NCBI GenBank assembly: GCA_958450325.1
Contig: OY288242.1
Coordinates: forward strand, 25,798,474-25,862,473
DNA length: 64,000 nt
From: Agrostemma githago
Taxonomy: Eukaryota; Streptophyta; Magnoliopsida; Caryophyllales; Caryophyllaceae
Direction: 5' to 3'
The translations under genes and the position numbers were made by a program. Under the pieces are notes generated by a model. The model did no database searches. It was not told the DNA's origin and was given only the letters and a program-made list of their open reading frames with translations. Positions 10,740 through 23,100 of this stretch are shown here, piece by piece; the stretch's first letter is position 1; every line of letters begins with the position of its first letter.

Positions 10740-12256
10740 TGATAAGTGTGGTTTGTAGTGCTTATTTGTTGTGTTTGGTCTCGGTTTCTCTTGTGGAATC
10801 GCTCTTCGGAGCGATTTTAGAGGCTACTTACGCTTCTTCTAGCTTTTGTTAGGTTCTTTGGACCATTATTGGAGATATGGAGCGATTTCGACTCGTTTCC
10901 GACACATTTGGAGCCATCGAAGAGAAGCGACGATCACTCGGTAGCCTATACTCGATCCCGAGACCTTGGGACCCATTCCCGAGCCCCTTGGACCCGATCC
11001 CGAGCACCGAGAATCGATGAGAAGCCTAACAAGAGCAAGGACGGACCTTTGGGACCATATTAGAGGCCTACAAGACCCATCCCGGTCGGGATGAAGTGCA
11101 AACAAAGAAGCTCTTCTGCTGAGTCAACCGGGACGGAATGAAGTCATCCCGGACGGGATGATGAAGCCATCCCGGACGGGACCATCCATCCCGACCGGGA
11201 TGACCCTGCTGTAGCCCGCGCTTGCTTTCTTCTTCTCCTTTGTTCTTGTAACCCTATAAATACCCCCCCTCTTGTAATCTTAGCTTATGTTCTTCATTAC
11301 CCACTAAACCCTAGACTACTTTAGACTAGATTAGCTTAGATTAGTGTAGATTAGTCTTTAGTTTATCGCTAATCTTAGTAATTAGTCTTGTATTAAGGGA
11401 ATTCTTCAAGATTCATCCAAGATTGACAACCTTGGGAGATTGTTTTGGGTTTTTCTCATTAATGCAAGTTCTTATCTTTTCATCCTCTTGTTAGTAAGTA
11501 TAATCTTCTTATTCTCTTTACTCTTAATCCTTGCTTAATCTTTCAAGTTTCAATCTTTTCTTATTGTTCTTGTTCTTGCTAGTTTCATAATGGATGTTTT
11601 GTTATTTGTGTTGTTTCCTCTTGATAGTGTTAGTATTAGTTTTACTATGTGTGAGTAGACTTTTGTGGGGTTAGTAGGGGGATTATGTATTGATTATGGG
11701 TGATTAGGGTTGATTGGAGGTAAAGGTCAAATCTTTGTTACTAGTCACTCATTGTGCACACTATGTGTTTGATGAAATGCTTGTTAGAGTAGTAGTTGCA
11801 AATGCTCCTCTTGCTTGTTTTATTCTTCTCATTGGGTGATTGATTTGTGGTTGAATCCTTGTGTATTGGGTAATATCTTGCATGAGTATTCGGGTTTTGT
11901 CCTAGACACGAGAGTGCGGACATTGGCTTTGACGCGAGAGCGCGGACCGACCTTAGTGACTAGGTGAAACCTACACCCTCGATTACCCAACCATCCCACT
12001 ACACTTATGAACCCGACCTAACTCTACTCTTTCCTTATTTGATTTCTCCTTCTTAGCTTATTTTTAGTCATATTTCCTTCCCTTCTTATCATTCTAGTTT
12101 AGCTTAGCCGCGAGACCTAGTCAAGTCTTTAGGGGGAACTTGATCTAAACCCTCTTTACCGTCCCCGTGGACTCGACCCGACTTACCCTTTCTACCCAGA
12201 TAGGATTAGTTGGATATTATTTGTTGGTGGGGATCCACGGCAAATCCCTCCCATCA
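10740..12256 (+). mobile_element. Solo LTR C (element B family, diverged)
   Basis: This is a single 1,517-bp LTR starting TGATAAGTGTGGTTTG and ending CCCTCCCATCA. It is flanked by a perfect 5-bp duplication ACGAT (10735-10739 and 12257-12261). No internal region or second LTR is present, so it is the product of LTR-LTR recombination. The start, the GGAATCGCTC block and the end (CCGTCCCCGTGGACTCGACC) align with B's LTR read on the minus strand, but with many differences. C is therefore older or from a subfamily. It splits the gag-protease region of L. Confidence 0.93.
11078..11262 (+). promoter_or_regulatory. Solo LTR C promoter: palindrome cluster and TATA box
   Basis: Palindromes of the forms CCCGGTCGGG, CCCGGACGGG (imperfect) and CCCGACCGGG occupy 11078-11205. 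A TATA-like CCTATAAATACC follows (TATA at about 11255-11262). The order and spacing match B's 5' LTR, although the palindrome bases have changed. Confidence 0.6.
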
Positions 12257-12261
12257 ACGAT

Positions 12262-13379
12262 GAAGACGATGTCTACCTCACCAAAGGGGAAGCTGTCCCC
12301 ATCACCCTGAGGAGATCCCTCCCAAGGCCTTAGCCAGTAACCACCTTAGGGACGCTCCTACCATCACTGAACCAGTTAGGGTGGAGGCCGCCCCGGAAGA
12401 GCCGACCACCGAAAAGACTCTCGTAAAGCAACTAAAGAAGACTCGAGTTGACCTCTCTATATGGCAATTCTTAGTTAGCTCATAGGAACATCGAGAGGCA
12501 CTCACTAAGGCCCTCGATCAAGTAAAGATCGACTCCTCCACTACTCCAGCTGAAATGGTAGCCACGGTCCTACCTCACCTAAAGGGTAAAGCTAAGGAAG
12601 AAGGCCCACTAATCACCTTCTCCGAAGCCGATCTACCATCATTCGGGACTACTCACAACATGGCCCTCTACATCACAGTAATCTGCCGTGGAAAGTATCT
12701 CCCGATGACCCTAATCAATGATGAGTCCGCAGTCAACGTCCTCCCCTTGAGGACCGCCAAAGTCCTCGGCATTACCGAGGCCGACTACATTCCGACCGCT
12801 CAAACCATCCAGGCTTTCGACGGAAGCCCAAGGTCGGTAGCTGGGGCCGTAAGACTAACCATCATAACGGGCCCGATAGAAAAGGAGCTCGAGTTTCAAG
12901 TAATCGACGTCACTTCCTCTTTTAACCTGCTCCTAGGGAGGCCATGGATCCACCCAGTCAAGGCGGTATCCTCCACCCTGCACCGGAAAATCAAGTTGCC
13001 TTTACACGATAGTGTCATCACCTTGGAGGCAACACCTATGACTGTGGCTAACTGTAACACCGCGGGCCGCACGGATCTCTGGGGGTTTGATTTCATAGGA
13101 ATGATCGAAGATGAGTTTCTCTTTCGACCCTATTTCACAACTAGCATCGATAAGATGCTACAAAACCTAGGGTATCTGCCGGGCGCTACATCCCGACCCA
13201 ATCTTCCAGCTGGGAAGATTATCGAGGTTCTCAAGAACGAAGACTCTCACTTCGGCCTTGGTTATGCTATAACTCTAGATAACGTTGTCCGAGCAGGAAT
13301 TGAAAAGGCCTGCAACATCATTAAGGGTATCTACTTGAGCCCTTATAGCCCACGACTAACCGACTACTTCGTCACATGA
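12262..13379 (+). pseudogene. Protease-region remnant of element L
   Basis: After a stop (TAG) near 12330, an ORF of 274 codons runs from 12555. It contains a retropepsin-like segment: LINDESAVNVLPL at the active-site position, an AFDGSPRSVAGAV flap-like stretch and LLLGRPWIHPVKA near the domain end. The usual D-[ST/G]-G is replaced by D-E-S, which probably inactivates it. No reverse transcriptase, RNase H or integrase follows. Instead the frame runs into LTR sequence at about 13372-13380, so all of pol has been deleted. The function stated is that of the family, not of this copy. Confidence 0.75.
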
Positions 13380-13442
13380 GATTCATTCGCCGCCCCAAAC
13401 CCGCGCGTGGCCGCGTCGGAGTGGACCTATGTCATGTCCACA
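13373..13442 (+). mobile_element. Truncated 3' LTR of element L
   Basis: Only the last ~65 bp of the LTR are present (AGATTCATTCGCCGCC to ATGTCCACA). They match 8325-8394 apart from a few substitutions. The left edge joins protease coding sequence at a shared TCACAT/CACAT word, which suggests deletion by microhomology-mediated recombination. Confidence 0.85.
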
Positions 13443-14172
13443 AACTTCATTGTAAATTAAGTCATACTCCCTCCGTTTTTTCATGTTTCTTCTCGTTTTA
13501 ATTAAATACTCATCACAAAACTTAAAAAGTGGGAAGGGAGTAGTTAACAATTGTAGACACGTATTTGAACTTCATTGTTATCTATAGTTAGGTAAGTCAA
13601 TGATAGAATTCTACGTTGATGAACAATCCAACATACTCCGTATTAAATTTAGGTTATTGCGGAATACTTTTTCATACTTCATCATCACTCAATCATACCT
13701 AAAAATTAAGTAGTACGGAGTACTATTCTATCTCTCTCATTTCCCCCTCCCCACCTAGATGTCAAGAAAAAAAATTCCAAACCTCTCAAATTCCGTAACC
13801 CTCTACTGCTATCTCATGCCGACGACCACTCCAGCCCACCTCGCCGGCGATCACTTCGACTTATTTTTATTTATTATTAATGTTAGTATTATTTTATCAA
13901 GAATTTTTTTGTGAAACATAAATTTATTTAAAGTTTTATTTAATAGTAATATCATAATTTTATTTTATAGTCCCTAATTTTTATTATTAGTATGGTTTTA
14001 TTTCACTTACATTTATTTGGAAGAACTATTTATTTTTAAAAAAAATCATATTATTGTGTTAATTTAATGGCGGAATTTGTTAAAAATATTACAATAAATA
14101 TCACATTTGTACAATTTTTTCTTCTGTTTTCTTTTAAAGTCTTCATTAACATATAAAGCGAAAAAAACGTAA
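13443..14172. other. Intergenic stretch with a 74-bp MITE remnant
   Basis: This is AT-rich DNA between element L and the Helitron. A tiny element at 13467-13540 starts CTCCCTCCG and ends GGGAAGGGAG, and is flanked by TA on both sides. It resembles an internally deleted Stowaway/mariner-type MITE. Nothing else is recognised; the small ORFs are not convincing. Confidence 0.5.
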
Positions 14173-15572
14173 TCCTTTATTATATAAAGTAGCAGCATTT
14201 CAAGCCACCACATTAAGCCACGTAGGATCAATGACTAAAAATCTGAGGTGGAGTATATGTGGCAGCCCACGTGGCACTTGAAATTTATTGAAAAAAAAAA
14301 ACCGTCAATTTTTTTCGCAAACTCCTCACAATTGACAGTTCAGTGCAGTTTTTACCAACTGTATCAGTTATCACCCACTAATACCACTTTCCACTTTTTC
14401 TCATTCTCATTTTCTAACCCTCCTTATTCTCACTGTAACCAAAAATCAATTTATCATCATCAAACAACCGTAAACTCTAAATACTCTTATCACCTTTATC
14501 CCTAATTCAAGTCCGCCTTTCCGATTGCTTTAATTTTATATTAATTTTTGGGTATCTTATATTCATATGCTATTAGAGGTGGTTAATTGATGCTAATTTC
14601 AAGTATTATAATCAAAAGAAGAATTATTATGATTGTGGAGATGGGAAGAGATCAAAAGATCATAACCTTTGTAGTTGATGGCTGCCTAATGGTGGCGCTG
14701 ATGTTGCCTGCACGACTCCCGATGGTGTGCTACTGGTGGCTGCTGCATAACGCCATGGCTCCCAATGCTCTCCTCTCACGATCCTTCTCTTCAAGGTATA
14801 ATCAATCTCTACTTCTCCATTTTGTAATCAATTCACTGCGCAATATCGATTTTGACTTCTGTTTAATCAATTTTTGTCTAATTGATTACTCCGTATATGA
14901 TTACCGGGTGTAGATTTTGCGCAGTTTCATGAATTTCTATTCAAGTTTTCAGAGGAAAAATTCTGGACATTGAAACACGAGAACAATGTTGGTGGATTTT
15001 CTACTGTGATAATTAAGGTTATTGTTTGCTTTCGTCAATCTTTTGATCAATGCCATCAGATTTGCAATCTGTCTGATTATATAATTAATTTTGTTTCTCC
15101 TTTTTTAATTTGTAATTTATGTCAATTGTGTTTTCTTTTCTTTTAATCTAATTTTTTTAATGTATGTTAATTGTGTTTTCAGTGATTTATTTGAATATAT
15201 GTTAAATTTATTGTATTTTACCTTCTTTTGATCTGTAATTTAGGTGGTGTTTGACCTTGATTATGTATTTATATAAAAGAGCTTTTACATCTTAAAAGAC
15301 CATTGTTCATAAATTGCTTCTTGGTAAAAGTCCGATTGTTTGTCCGAAATTTAAAAAAATAAAAAAAAATCAAATACGCTTTCTGGGAATCTTAGTCTAT
15401 GAATTCAAGTTCATTTTTTCACATTTACGCATATTTGATTTAATGCAAAAAAGTTGAACATCCGGAGCATATTCACCATATGTATGACAAAAGAAAAGAA
15501 GAATATTCATGTCATCTTTAGTACTCCGTAGTATATAAGTAATGGTGTATCACGTATTCATATCTCGAGATA

Positions 15573-15661
15573 CTACCTCCATCTCACTAAGATTGTCCTG
15601 TTTCATTAAAATACTCTTCCCATATAATAGAAAAATGAGAATCTTTTAGGGACGGAAGAAG
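15573..15661. mobile_element. Mini-MITE (Stowaway-like)
   Basis: This is an 89-bp sequence with partly complementary ends (CTACCTCCATCTCACTAAGA and a terminal GGGACGGAAGAAG), flanked by TA at 15571-15572 and 15662-15663. It is the short TA-targeting MITE type seen elsewhere in the window, here inserted in the Helitron. Confidence 0.45.
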
Positions 15662-16198
15662 TATTTTTTGTAGTCTAAGATAGTAGTATATCTCAACATT
15701 TGTGAAACAGTTGTGCGTATTACTTATATGAGACTATGCTCTTATTGTTATAAAAAATATTTTATGTAAATTTGACATGTTTGGCATTATTTCTTCTGTC
15801 GAGTCCTTTTCTTTATTTTCAACTAACTATAATTCGGTGAATCTGTTGCATATTTTTGATATTACCTATAATCTCAATTGAAGTTTTCGATTTTATGTAT
15901 AATTTGTTAGTACTTTATTAGTCTGATTTGGCCAAGTATTTGTATTGAATTTTGGTGTTGTTTATGTCACAATGCTCAGTTTATAATAGGAAATGGAAAC
16001 ATGTATGACTTCACCTATGTTTGAAATGTGGCTCATGCTCATATATGTGTTGAACGATCACTTGCATCTAAAGGACCAATTGCAGAGAAAGCTTCAGGTA
16101 AGGTATTCTGTTGTTGGCCTTCGATGTGTTATACTGTTATTGATATTATTATTTTATTAATCTAAGGTAGGAAGTAGTTTGCAGCTCAAAAGAGGTAG

Positions 16199-16790
16199 AT
16201 GTTTACAATTATATACGTCTCTGACCTTACAATTGTAGATGTTTGCAGCTCAAAAGAGGTCGCTTCACTTCTCCACCAAGCAGCACAACGGTGTATATTA
16301 TTGATGGGAAACTATCTCGATATGGTGTATGATACAAAAGTTTCTTGCTTGATCATCAGGTCCATAGGCAAGACACGAAGGAACGAGCAATCATCAAGAA
16401 GCCACTTTGTCTTTAGCTTGCGAATATCAGCAGTGAATGAGGTGCATTACTGCTTTAGTTTTAGATATCTATGGTCATTTATTTGTCATTCAGTTTTTGG
16501 TTTAGCTCACCTGATCGATCTTGCTGGAAGTGAGTGACTGTTGAAAAGTGGATCAACCGGTGATCAATTAAGAGACTCGGGTATATAATAATTTACCTAC
16601 TTCGTTTCGAACATGTCCTATTTAGCTTTTCATCAAGTGAGTAGGCTCTTTTTTGGTGCCGTATGTTGCCAGGCTGTCAATAAAAGTTTATCATGCCTCG
16701 CCGATGTTATATTTGCACTGACAAAGAAGGATAGTAATGTTCCGTCTAGGAACTCGAAGCTTTACTTATCTCCTTCAAGTAAGTTTCTTC
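16199..16790 (+). pseudogene. Kinesin motor-domain fragment (kinesin-14-like), captured in the Helitron
   Basis: Three exon-like pieces of a kinesin motor domain appear in order. The first is DVCSSKEVASLLHQAAQ followed by NEQSSRSHFVFSLRIS (switch I), ending at an intron-like GTGCATT near 16440. The second is HLIDLAGSE (switch II) at about 16510-16534, followed at once by an in-frame TGA and then LLKSGSTGD. The third is AVNKSLSCLADVIFALTKK, then VPSRNSKL (about 16674-16760). The wording is closest to plant kinesin-14 motors as I remember them. Introns are retained, so the piece was captured from genomic DNA rather than copied from mRNA. P-loop, neck and stalk are absent. It cannot make a motor. 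Confidence 0.8.
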
Positions 16791-16837
16791 CCCCTTACAA
16801 TTCTTCACAAATCAGTAATAAAGTACAGATTTATACT

Positions 16838-17190
16838 CTTCTGTTGATGAATTCCTTCAACTACCCCTTAACCAACAAGCCCTATCACATGACCAAAATG
16901 CAATCGACAAGGAGATGCATCTCTAAGGCTGCTAGACATTTGCAGTGCGTCTAGAGATGCACTTCAACAATCTAGGGAATGCCTTCAAGACATACAGTCT
17001 GCACTTCGCAGAAGGTGCAATGGTGAGCTGTGACTCTGTGAGTATCACGAGCGAAGTTACTCAATACTTGAACACCAGGAAGTCTGTGAAGAAGGCACTC
17101 AAGAAATGCCTGAAAAATCTCAAACGAGTGTTATTACACCTGACAAGGCCCACTGACGCCGTCATAGAATGCCCAAGTTGGGTTCAAATA
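16838..17190 (+). pseudogene. DUF241-type gene fragment, captured in the Helitron
   Basis: Parts of one protein are spread over three frames. VDEFLQLPLNQQALSHDQN lies at about 16843-16900. LLDICSASRDALQQSRECLQ continues to RRRCNGEL and a TGA near 17030. EVTQYLNTRKSVKKALKK continues to NLKR at about 17055-17125. This order (an LQLP...QQALSH motif, then a C..A+DAL helix, then a Y...RK..KK.LKK..KN+K helix) fits the plant-specific DUF241 family of unknown function. At least two frameshifts and several stops make it a pseudogene. It directly follows the kinesin piece, which gives a chimeric locus. Confidence 0.65.
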
Positions 17191-18526
17191 GTATTGGGTT
17201 GTAAAAACAGCCATTATATATATTCTTAGGGTTTGTGACGGTATTTGTTTTGCTTTGCTTTGGTTTTCTATATGTGCTTCAATTCCTTCATTTCTTGCTA
17301 CTTATAGAGGGTTATTAGTCCGGCGAAAGGGTATTTGTCTTAATATTTTAACGAGTCAAATCACTTTTCATGTGGTTAGTTGGAACTTAGAGGTTGAAAA
17401 TCGATCAATGAGGTCATTTTGGGTCGGTTATTTCGGTCCGGTCTAGGTTATTTCGGATTGAAGCCTATTCCAGGTGACATGTTGTCGGGTCACTTCAGAT
17501 TTGAGTCACTTCGAGATGAGTCATTAAGGTTGGGTCATTTTCGTTTATGAGTCATTTTGGTTTAAGTATTTTTTGGGTATTAGTCATCTGAGTCAGGTCA
17601 TTTTCGGGTATGAGCTATTTAGATTGGATCTTTAGCACTTATACTATACTAATTTCACCAACATAAAGTATTTTTACGAAGTATTGAATTTATTATAGAG
17701 TATTCTAACTTATAAATACGAAGCGTACACGAAGTATACTTTTAAGAGTGCAACAGTAAACTTCATATAATCAGTTTAGGTTTATATACGGAGTATTTGA
17801 TTTCGGTATTTTGTAAAATCATTTTAGGTTCAATTTCTTTTTAATCGTTAAAACTTACTTCGTATTTAAAAGAAATTAAAACGAAACGTTCAACTATAAA
17901 TCTCATTTCAAGAAAATGAAATTGATTTATTCAACAATATTAGTTTATCACTTTTCCGACACAAAATTATAGAGTACAATAAATTGAGTTGTCATGTACT
18001 TTTGGTAATTTGTTTTAAGTTATCATGTTGTATGATAGATTTTTCTATTACGCTTAAATGAGTAGCATTTTTATATACGTAAGCGAGTTTTTGAATCAAA
18101 TTTCGAAATCTGCAATTATCAAGATCTAGAATGAATTCATAAATTAGTACAGTATAATTATTGACAAGTACAGTGTACATGACTATATATATTAACAAGA
18201 AGGTTCCCTTAATAAATTTTCACATTATTTGGTAGTCATCAATAACTTATTCGATTACTTTAAAATTATGCAACAACTTATAAATGCATTTGTGTGATAC
18301 AAATTATTGGTGCAATTCATATATTTTGACATTATTTCTACCTTATAACGACATATTAAACCTAACCGTGAAATTCACAGGTTTAAACATATTAATAATA
18401 TTTGAGGGGCCAGATCTATTATTAATGTAAATAACCACAAAAAAATAATTTGAAAAAATAATGAGCCAAATATATTGTACTGTGATACCGTATCACCTGA
18501 AATTTGTACAAATTTTAGAGTAACAA

Positions 18527-18554
18527 CCGCGCAATTTGCGCGGGTCAAAACTAG
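18527..18554 (+). repeat. Helitron 3' terminal hairpin and CTAG end
   Basis: A six-base-pair stem, CCGCGC/GCGCGG, with an AATTT loop is followed by GTCAAAA and CTAG. In Helitrons this structure acts as the rolling-circle termination signal. Confidence 0.85.
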
Positions 18555-20135
18555 TTACTAAATCATACTCACCCTTTACTGCTTCATACCCAACCTTTCA
18601 TTATTTCCTCTTTCACTATCATTTCTCTTAAAAAAAATCCTTTCTCATCCTCTCAAAACCTAACAAATTGCATCTTTTCTCAACCCCTCAAAAACTAACT
18701 AAATTCTTCGTTAACTTTACGATTATGAATAACTTTTTTATAAGTAATTTTGTTGTTTTTATGATTAATAACTTTTTGATAACTACTTAACAAGTAATTT
18801 TGTTGTTTTTTATTAATTTCACTTTTTTATATATACTTATTGGAAATAATCTTATTGATTAATTTTGTATTCAATTTCTTTTTGAAACCCTAATAGTGTA
18901 TTCAATTTCTAATTAAGCCTTAATTAGATTAAGGACTAACAAATCATACTCCATAATATGTATTTGAGATAATTAAGTGTATTGTTTTTTATTAATAATT
19001 TACTTTTTAATATAGGCAAAAGGCAATGTTATATTATTGCTTTATTTTCTAATTAACCCTAATTAGGGTGGGGCGATGGTTGAAGGTAAGGTGGTGGAAA
19101 TGGTGGTCAGGGTTAAGACCGACGACGATAGTTGACCAATTGATTGAAGAAAATAAAAAACAAGAGACTGTGGTAGTGAATTGATTGAAGAGAGATTGTA
19201 GTGGTGAATTGATTGACAAAAAGAGATTGTGATGGTGAATTGAATGAGGAAAAGAGAGATTGTGATGATAAAAGAAAGTAAAGAAAGTAATGATGAATTG
19301 ATTGAGAAAAAATGAAGAAGATAGTATGAGAAACGCAAGTATGAAATAGGAAAAGTTAGGAATGATTTAACACGTTAGTCACTTGAGATCTCGTTGGATT
19401 CATCTTTATGGATAGATTAAGAATACAAAATTTTTATAATTCTTGTTATGTAAAATGAAAGATATTGATTATGCAAAACACACTCAGAAAAAATAATAAT
19501 AAAGGAAGCGATAGTCCAAGTTAAATCTATATATATGGAGTACTCTTCTATTATGTACTCTGTAATCTTTCTTCTCTTTTTTGGCACAAGAAATAAAGAA
19601 TTAATTAAAGTAAGAAAATGTGAGATAAAAAGTGAAAATATAGTGGAATTTTATATAAAGGACATAACAAAAAATTGAAGGAAGAATAAAAAATTGATTA
19701 AAAGTAACCCAGAAGATAAAGAAATTAGCGTCATAAGGAAAGAGGAAAGATTATGCATAATAGGGGAGAGTAAAAATTAGTGAAGAAATGAGGTGGCAGA
19801 ATCTTAAAACGAAGTGTTTTAACCATATGAATCTATTCTACTGCCAAAGCAGGGCTATCTAGAAGCAACACAAAATAAGTTGATTGGCCTAAACTATAAG
19901 CGCTATCGGTGATTCGAAAAAGGGCCACAGAAAAGCAGGGAAGAATAAAAGACTTACCGCGACAATGTACACGAGACAAGACAAGACAACACAACACAAC
20001 ATGGATGTTGACCTACTGGGGTTTGGCTACTACATCAAATCTATCTATGAAATACGGAAGAATTATGAACTAGTGCCTCAGCTAACAGTTTCTTATAACA
20101 ATGATAGTCATAAATATACACAGCAAGTTTAACAC
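18555..20135. other. Downstream flank of the capping-enzyme gene; AT-rich, with a short tandem repeat
   Basis: No gene is seen. At about 19163-19275 a unit of roughly 33 bp repeats about four times with drift (GAGATTGT, then TGGTGAATTGATTGA, then A-rich). The 3' UTR and polyadenylation site of the capping-enzyme gene should lie near the right edge, but I cannot place them. Confidence 0.5.
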
Positions 20136-23100
20136 CTAAATGCGTTCCATTTTGCCAGGCGGCGGCTTCCCTTTCTTCTGGCTTCTGCTATCTATCCGAA
20201 TGCGATCAGCATACATTGGCAATGTAATGATCTCGTTTATCTCGTTCAGCAAAACCTCCTCTGTTATATTGTCTGTTATGCTTTTCATAACCTGCATGAT
20301 TCCATAAACAACATAACCCTCTTACAAATAAACTACGTAGTTGAGTACTTTGTATTAGTACGTTTTATGTAACTGCTTGGAGTTTAAACATACAGAGTAC
20401 GGAGTATATCATATGTAATGACGAACCTTTCTGTAGGTGTTAAATTCATTTGGAGTTGACTTGTCAACCCGCACTCGCATGCAGACCCATACATTCTCCT
20501 CTGAATCCCATGAGCACTCGATAATCTTTCCAGCATACGACGATGCGGATTCAAAACCATCTGCAAATGTTCAAGGACACTAGCATTAAATATCTGAATT
20601 AGTAGATAGGAGGCCCTTTTTTTTTGGAAAAACACAACCTTTAATAAAATGATTTTGCGAAACACCACCTTTAATAGAAAATATGTTTGTGAAACACAAC
20701 CCCTTGATTTTTTTTTTTTTTGCGGAACACAAAGTTTTGGCCAAATTCTAAGAACTTAAAGCAAAGTGAACAATGTCGCAAGTGCAATGTTAGGTTTAAC
20801 TTTTCATTTTGCATTTTCCCTCCAAAGTGGCAAACCATGTGCAACCTTGTTCACTTGCAGATTTGCTTTAAGTATGCCAAAATACGGCTCAGAAGTTGAG
20901 TTAAACAAAAAACGGGGGAGGGGGGGGGGGGGGGGTCACATTTCCCAAATTTTTCATTAAAGGTGGTATTTCGCAAAACCATCTGACTAAGGGATGTGTT
21001 TCACAAAAAAAAAAAGGGAAATAGATACTACCTGTGACAACACCGCCTACCAATTCATGCATCGCAAGGATCAAATAGTTATTTTTACAACAAAATAAAC
21101 AAATCATAATCTGTTCAAAGCTAGGAATTTTGCTGTTGACTCGGTTTTTATGAAAACAAATGCATGTGGAGTAGGGTGTCCCGTATTTATTCTCACCAAA
21201 CAAAATATACATCAAAAGGAAGGCCAGGAAGGAAATATGGGGGAGATGGAAGAGGAAAGGGGGTGGGAAGAGCATATCCCATAATTTCCTTCTCAGTCTA
21301 TCCTACTGAGGGAGTATTTCCCTAATTAGAGGATGGATCCCTTACAGATGACAGATCTTTCATCCCATAAGTGCCCCCATCTCATGTCCTATGAGATGCC
21401 CCTTTTGACAAGACAACCTTGGTATAGGTTACACAACTTTTTGTATAGAAGTGTGATGTGTCAAAAGGAGAATATAGTAGACCTGAGATGACACACGAAT
21501 AGTAAAGATGTTCAACTTACATTATTACCTTCCCTTTCCCCTCAGCGACCTATAATCCTGAAGATCAAGAAACCCTCCCCCTGTCTTCTTCCCTTGGTTA
21601 AAAATGCTACTCGTATTTAACAGTCAAAACTCACTACTTACAGGTTTGGCTTAATCACTTTAAACCCAAAAGGAGGATAGGTCAGCTAAAAGCAATCTGA
21701 AAAATGAAAGAACCAGAAGCACAAAAGATGAACGATAAGTCTATAACCTCCGAAGACAACCCTGTTGTTGTCCATCAACCGCTTCTTCCCTCGTTCATAC
21801 AAATAAAGATATTCAGTACCATCTTCTCCTACCTGGAAGCAAAAATCGAAACAGCTAGTGGAATCAGTCGGGGAGTGCTTCACACAAAAAGTCAAATGCA
21901 AAAGCCCTATCAAGAGCACAAAAAACAGTTAATAAACGGTACCTCGAATAGAAAATCAACTGAATTCATTTCGGGATATTTCCACTTTAAGAGTCCCTCG
22001 TGAGTCCTGGGAACATAGGGATCATCCCAACCCTAGTCATGCAGCAAATGGGAAGGGGTGTTAATTCTTAACGGGAGAAGTTCCTATTTCATCATGAAAT
22101 CGTAAGGGCTTGCCTTAAAATTTCTGATGCTATCAAAGAATATCACTCCTTTCCCATGTGTCAACCCAAATGATAAAATGGATACAATATCTTAAAACGT
22201 GCTTATAATTGGAATTTACCCTGTATCTCACATGAGGTAAAAATGTAGCACCAATGAAAGAGCACATTATAATCTTATCAAATATATCCCTTTTATTAAA
22301 AATTCTGACCATGGCATATAGCTCAACACTTGACTCTTTAACTATCTAATACCACTTTTGAATTCGATTTACGAGTGAATTTCTGGGTAACCTGAAAATG
22401 GTGGCTGAGATGTTAGTACTGAGAAAGGCTGGTGAGACTATGCGTAAATAAAGACCACGCCAAAGTAATACCACTTAGAAACTGATACAGAAACGTACCT
22501 GAAAAATAAGACCATCCGCATCATGAGAAAGTTTTGGGATGAATTCTTTCAAAACCTTTCCCACAGTTGAGAGCAACCAAAAGTCCTTCCTCCTAACCTG
22601 AAACCCATCATCATATAAGCTAGTATTACAACTTTTAGTCAAAAAAATGATTACGAAAAACGAGGGGTTCCATACCCTAAATGGTTCTAGATCATATCTA
22701 TAAGGAGGTTTTGGGTGTTTGTCCATTGACCGACGATCATACTTTCGAGGATCAATCACCTCTTTCTCAATCAACTTCCAACGCTCACAAAAGGGTAGCT
22801 GCAACGAAAGCATCGATCAGAACCATGGAAAAAAATTCAAAAAATAAATGACTTTTTTGCAAAGTACGTGCACATTCTGATAGCATTTCGATACGAGAAG
22901 AGTGCAACATTGGGAATACATGAATCCTAGCATGATCTTTGCCATTTCTTTTATATGACTTAGCTCCAAAGATGAAAAAAGGAATACAAGACAATCAGAG
23001 AACCCAGCACTGACAAGCGATTTTGGTGACTACGGACAAGTGACATTAATTAAGAACCAATCTGAACGTAAGTTCAAGGGGAGCTTTCAAATTCGCTCTG

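Larger units (their letters stand above)
14173..18554 (+). mobile_element. Non-autonomous Helitron with captured gene fragments
   Basis: The 5' end is TCCTTTATTATATAAAG, preceded by A (14172). The 3' end is a GC-rich hairpin (arms CCGCGC/GCGCGG, 18527-18543), 7 nt, then CTAG (18551-18554), followed by T (18555). A 5' TC, a 3' hairpin plus CTAG and insertion between A and T with no target duplication are the Helitron hallmarks. No Rep/helicase gene is present in its 4.38 kb. Inside are fragments of a kinesin and a DUF241-type gene, a mini-MITE (15573-15661) and a degenerate run of GGTCATTTTGGGT-like words (17410-17640). Confidence 0.82.

Noticed and set aside
16199..17229. Functional kinesin or DUF241 gene
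   Set aside because: In-frame stops, frameshifts, missing domains and location inside a Helitron.
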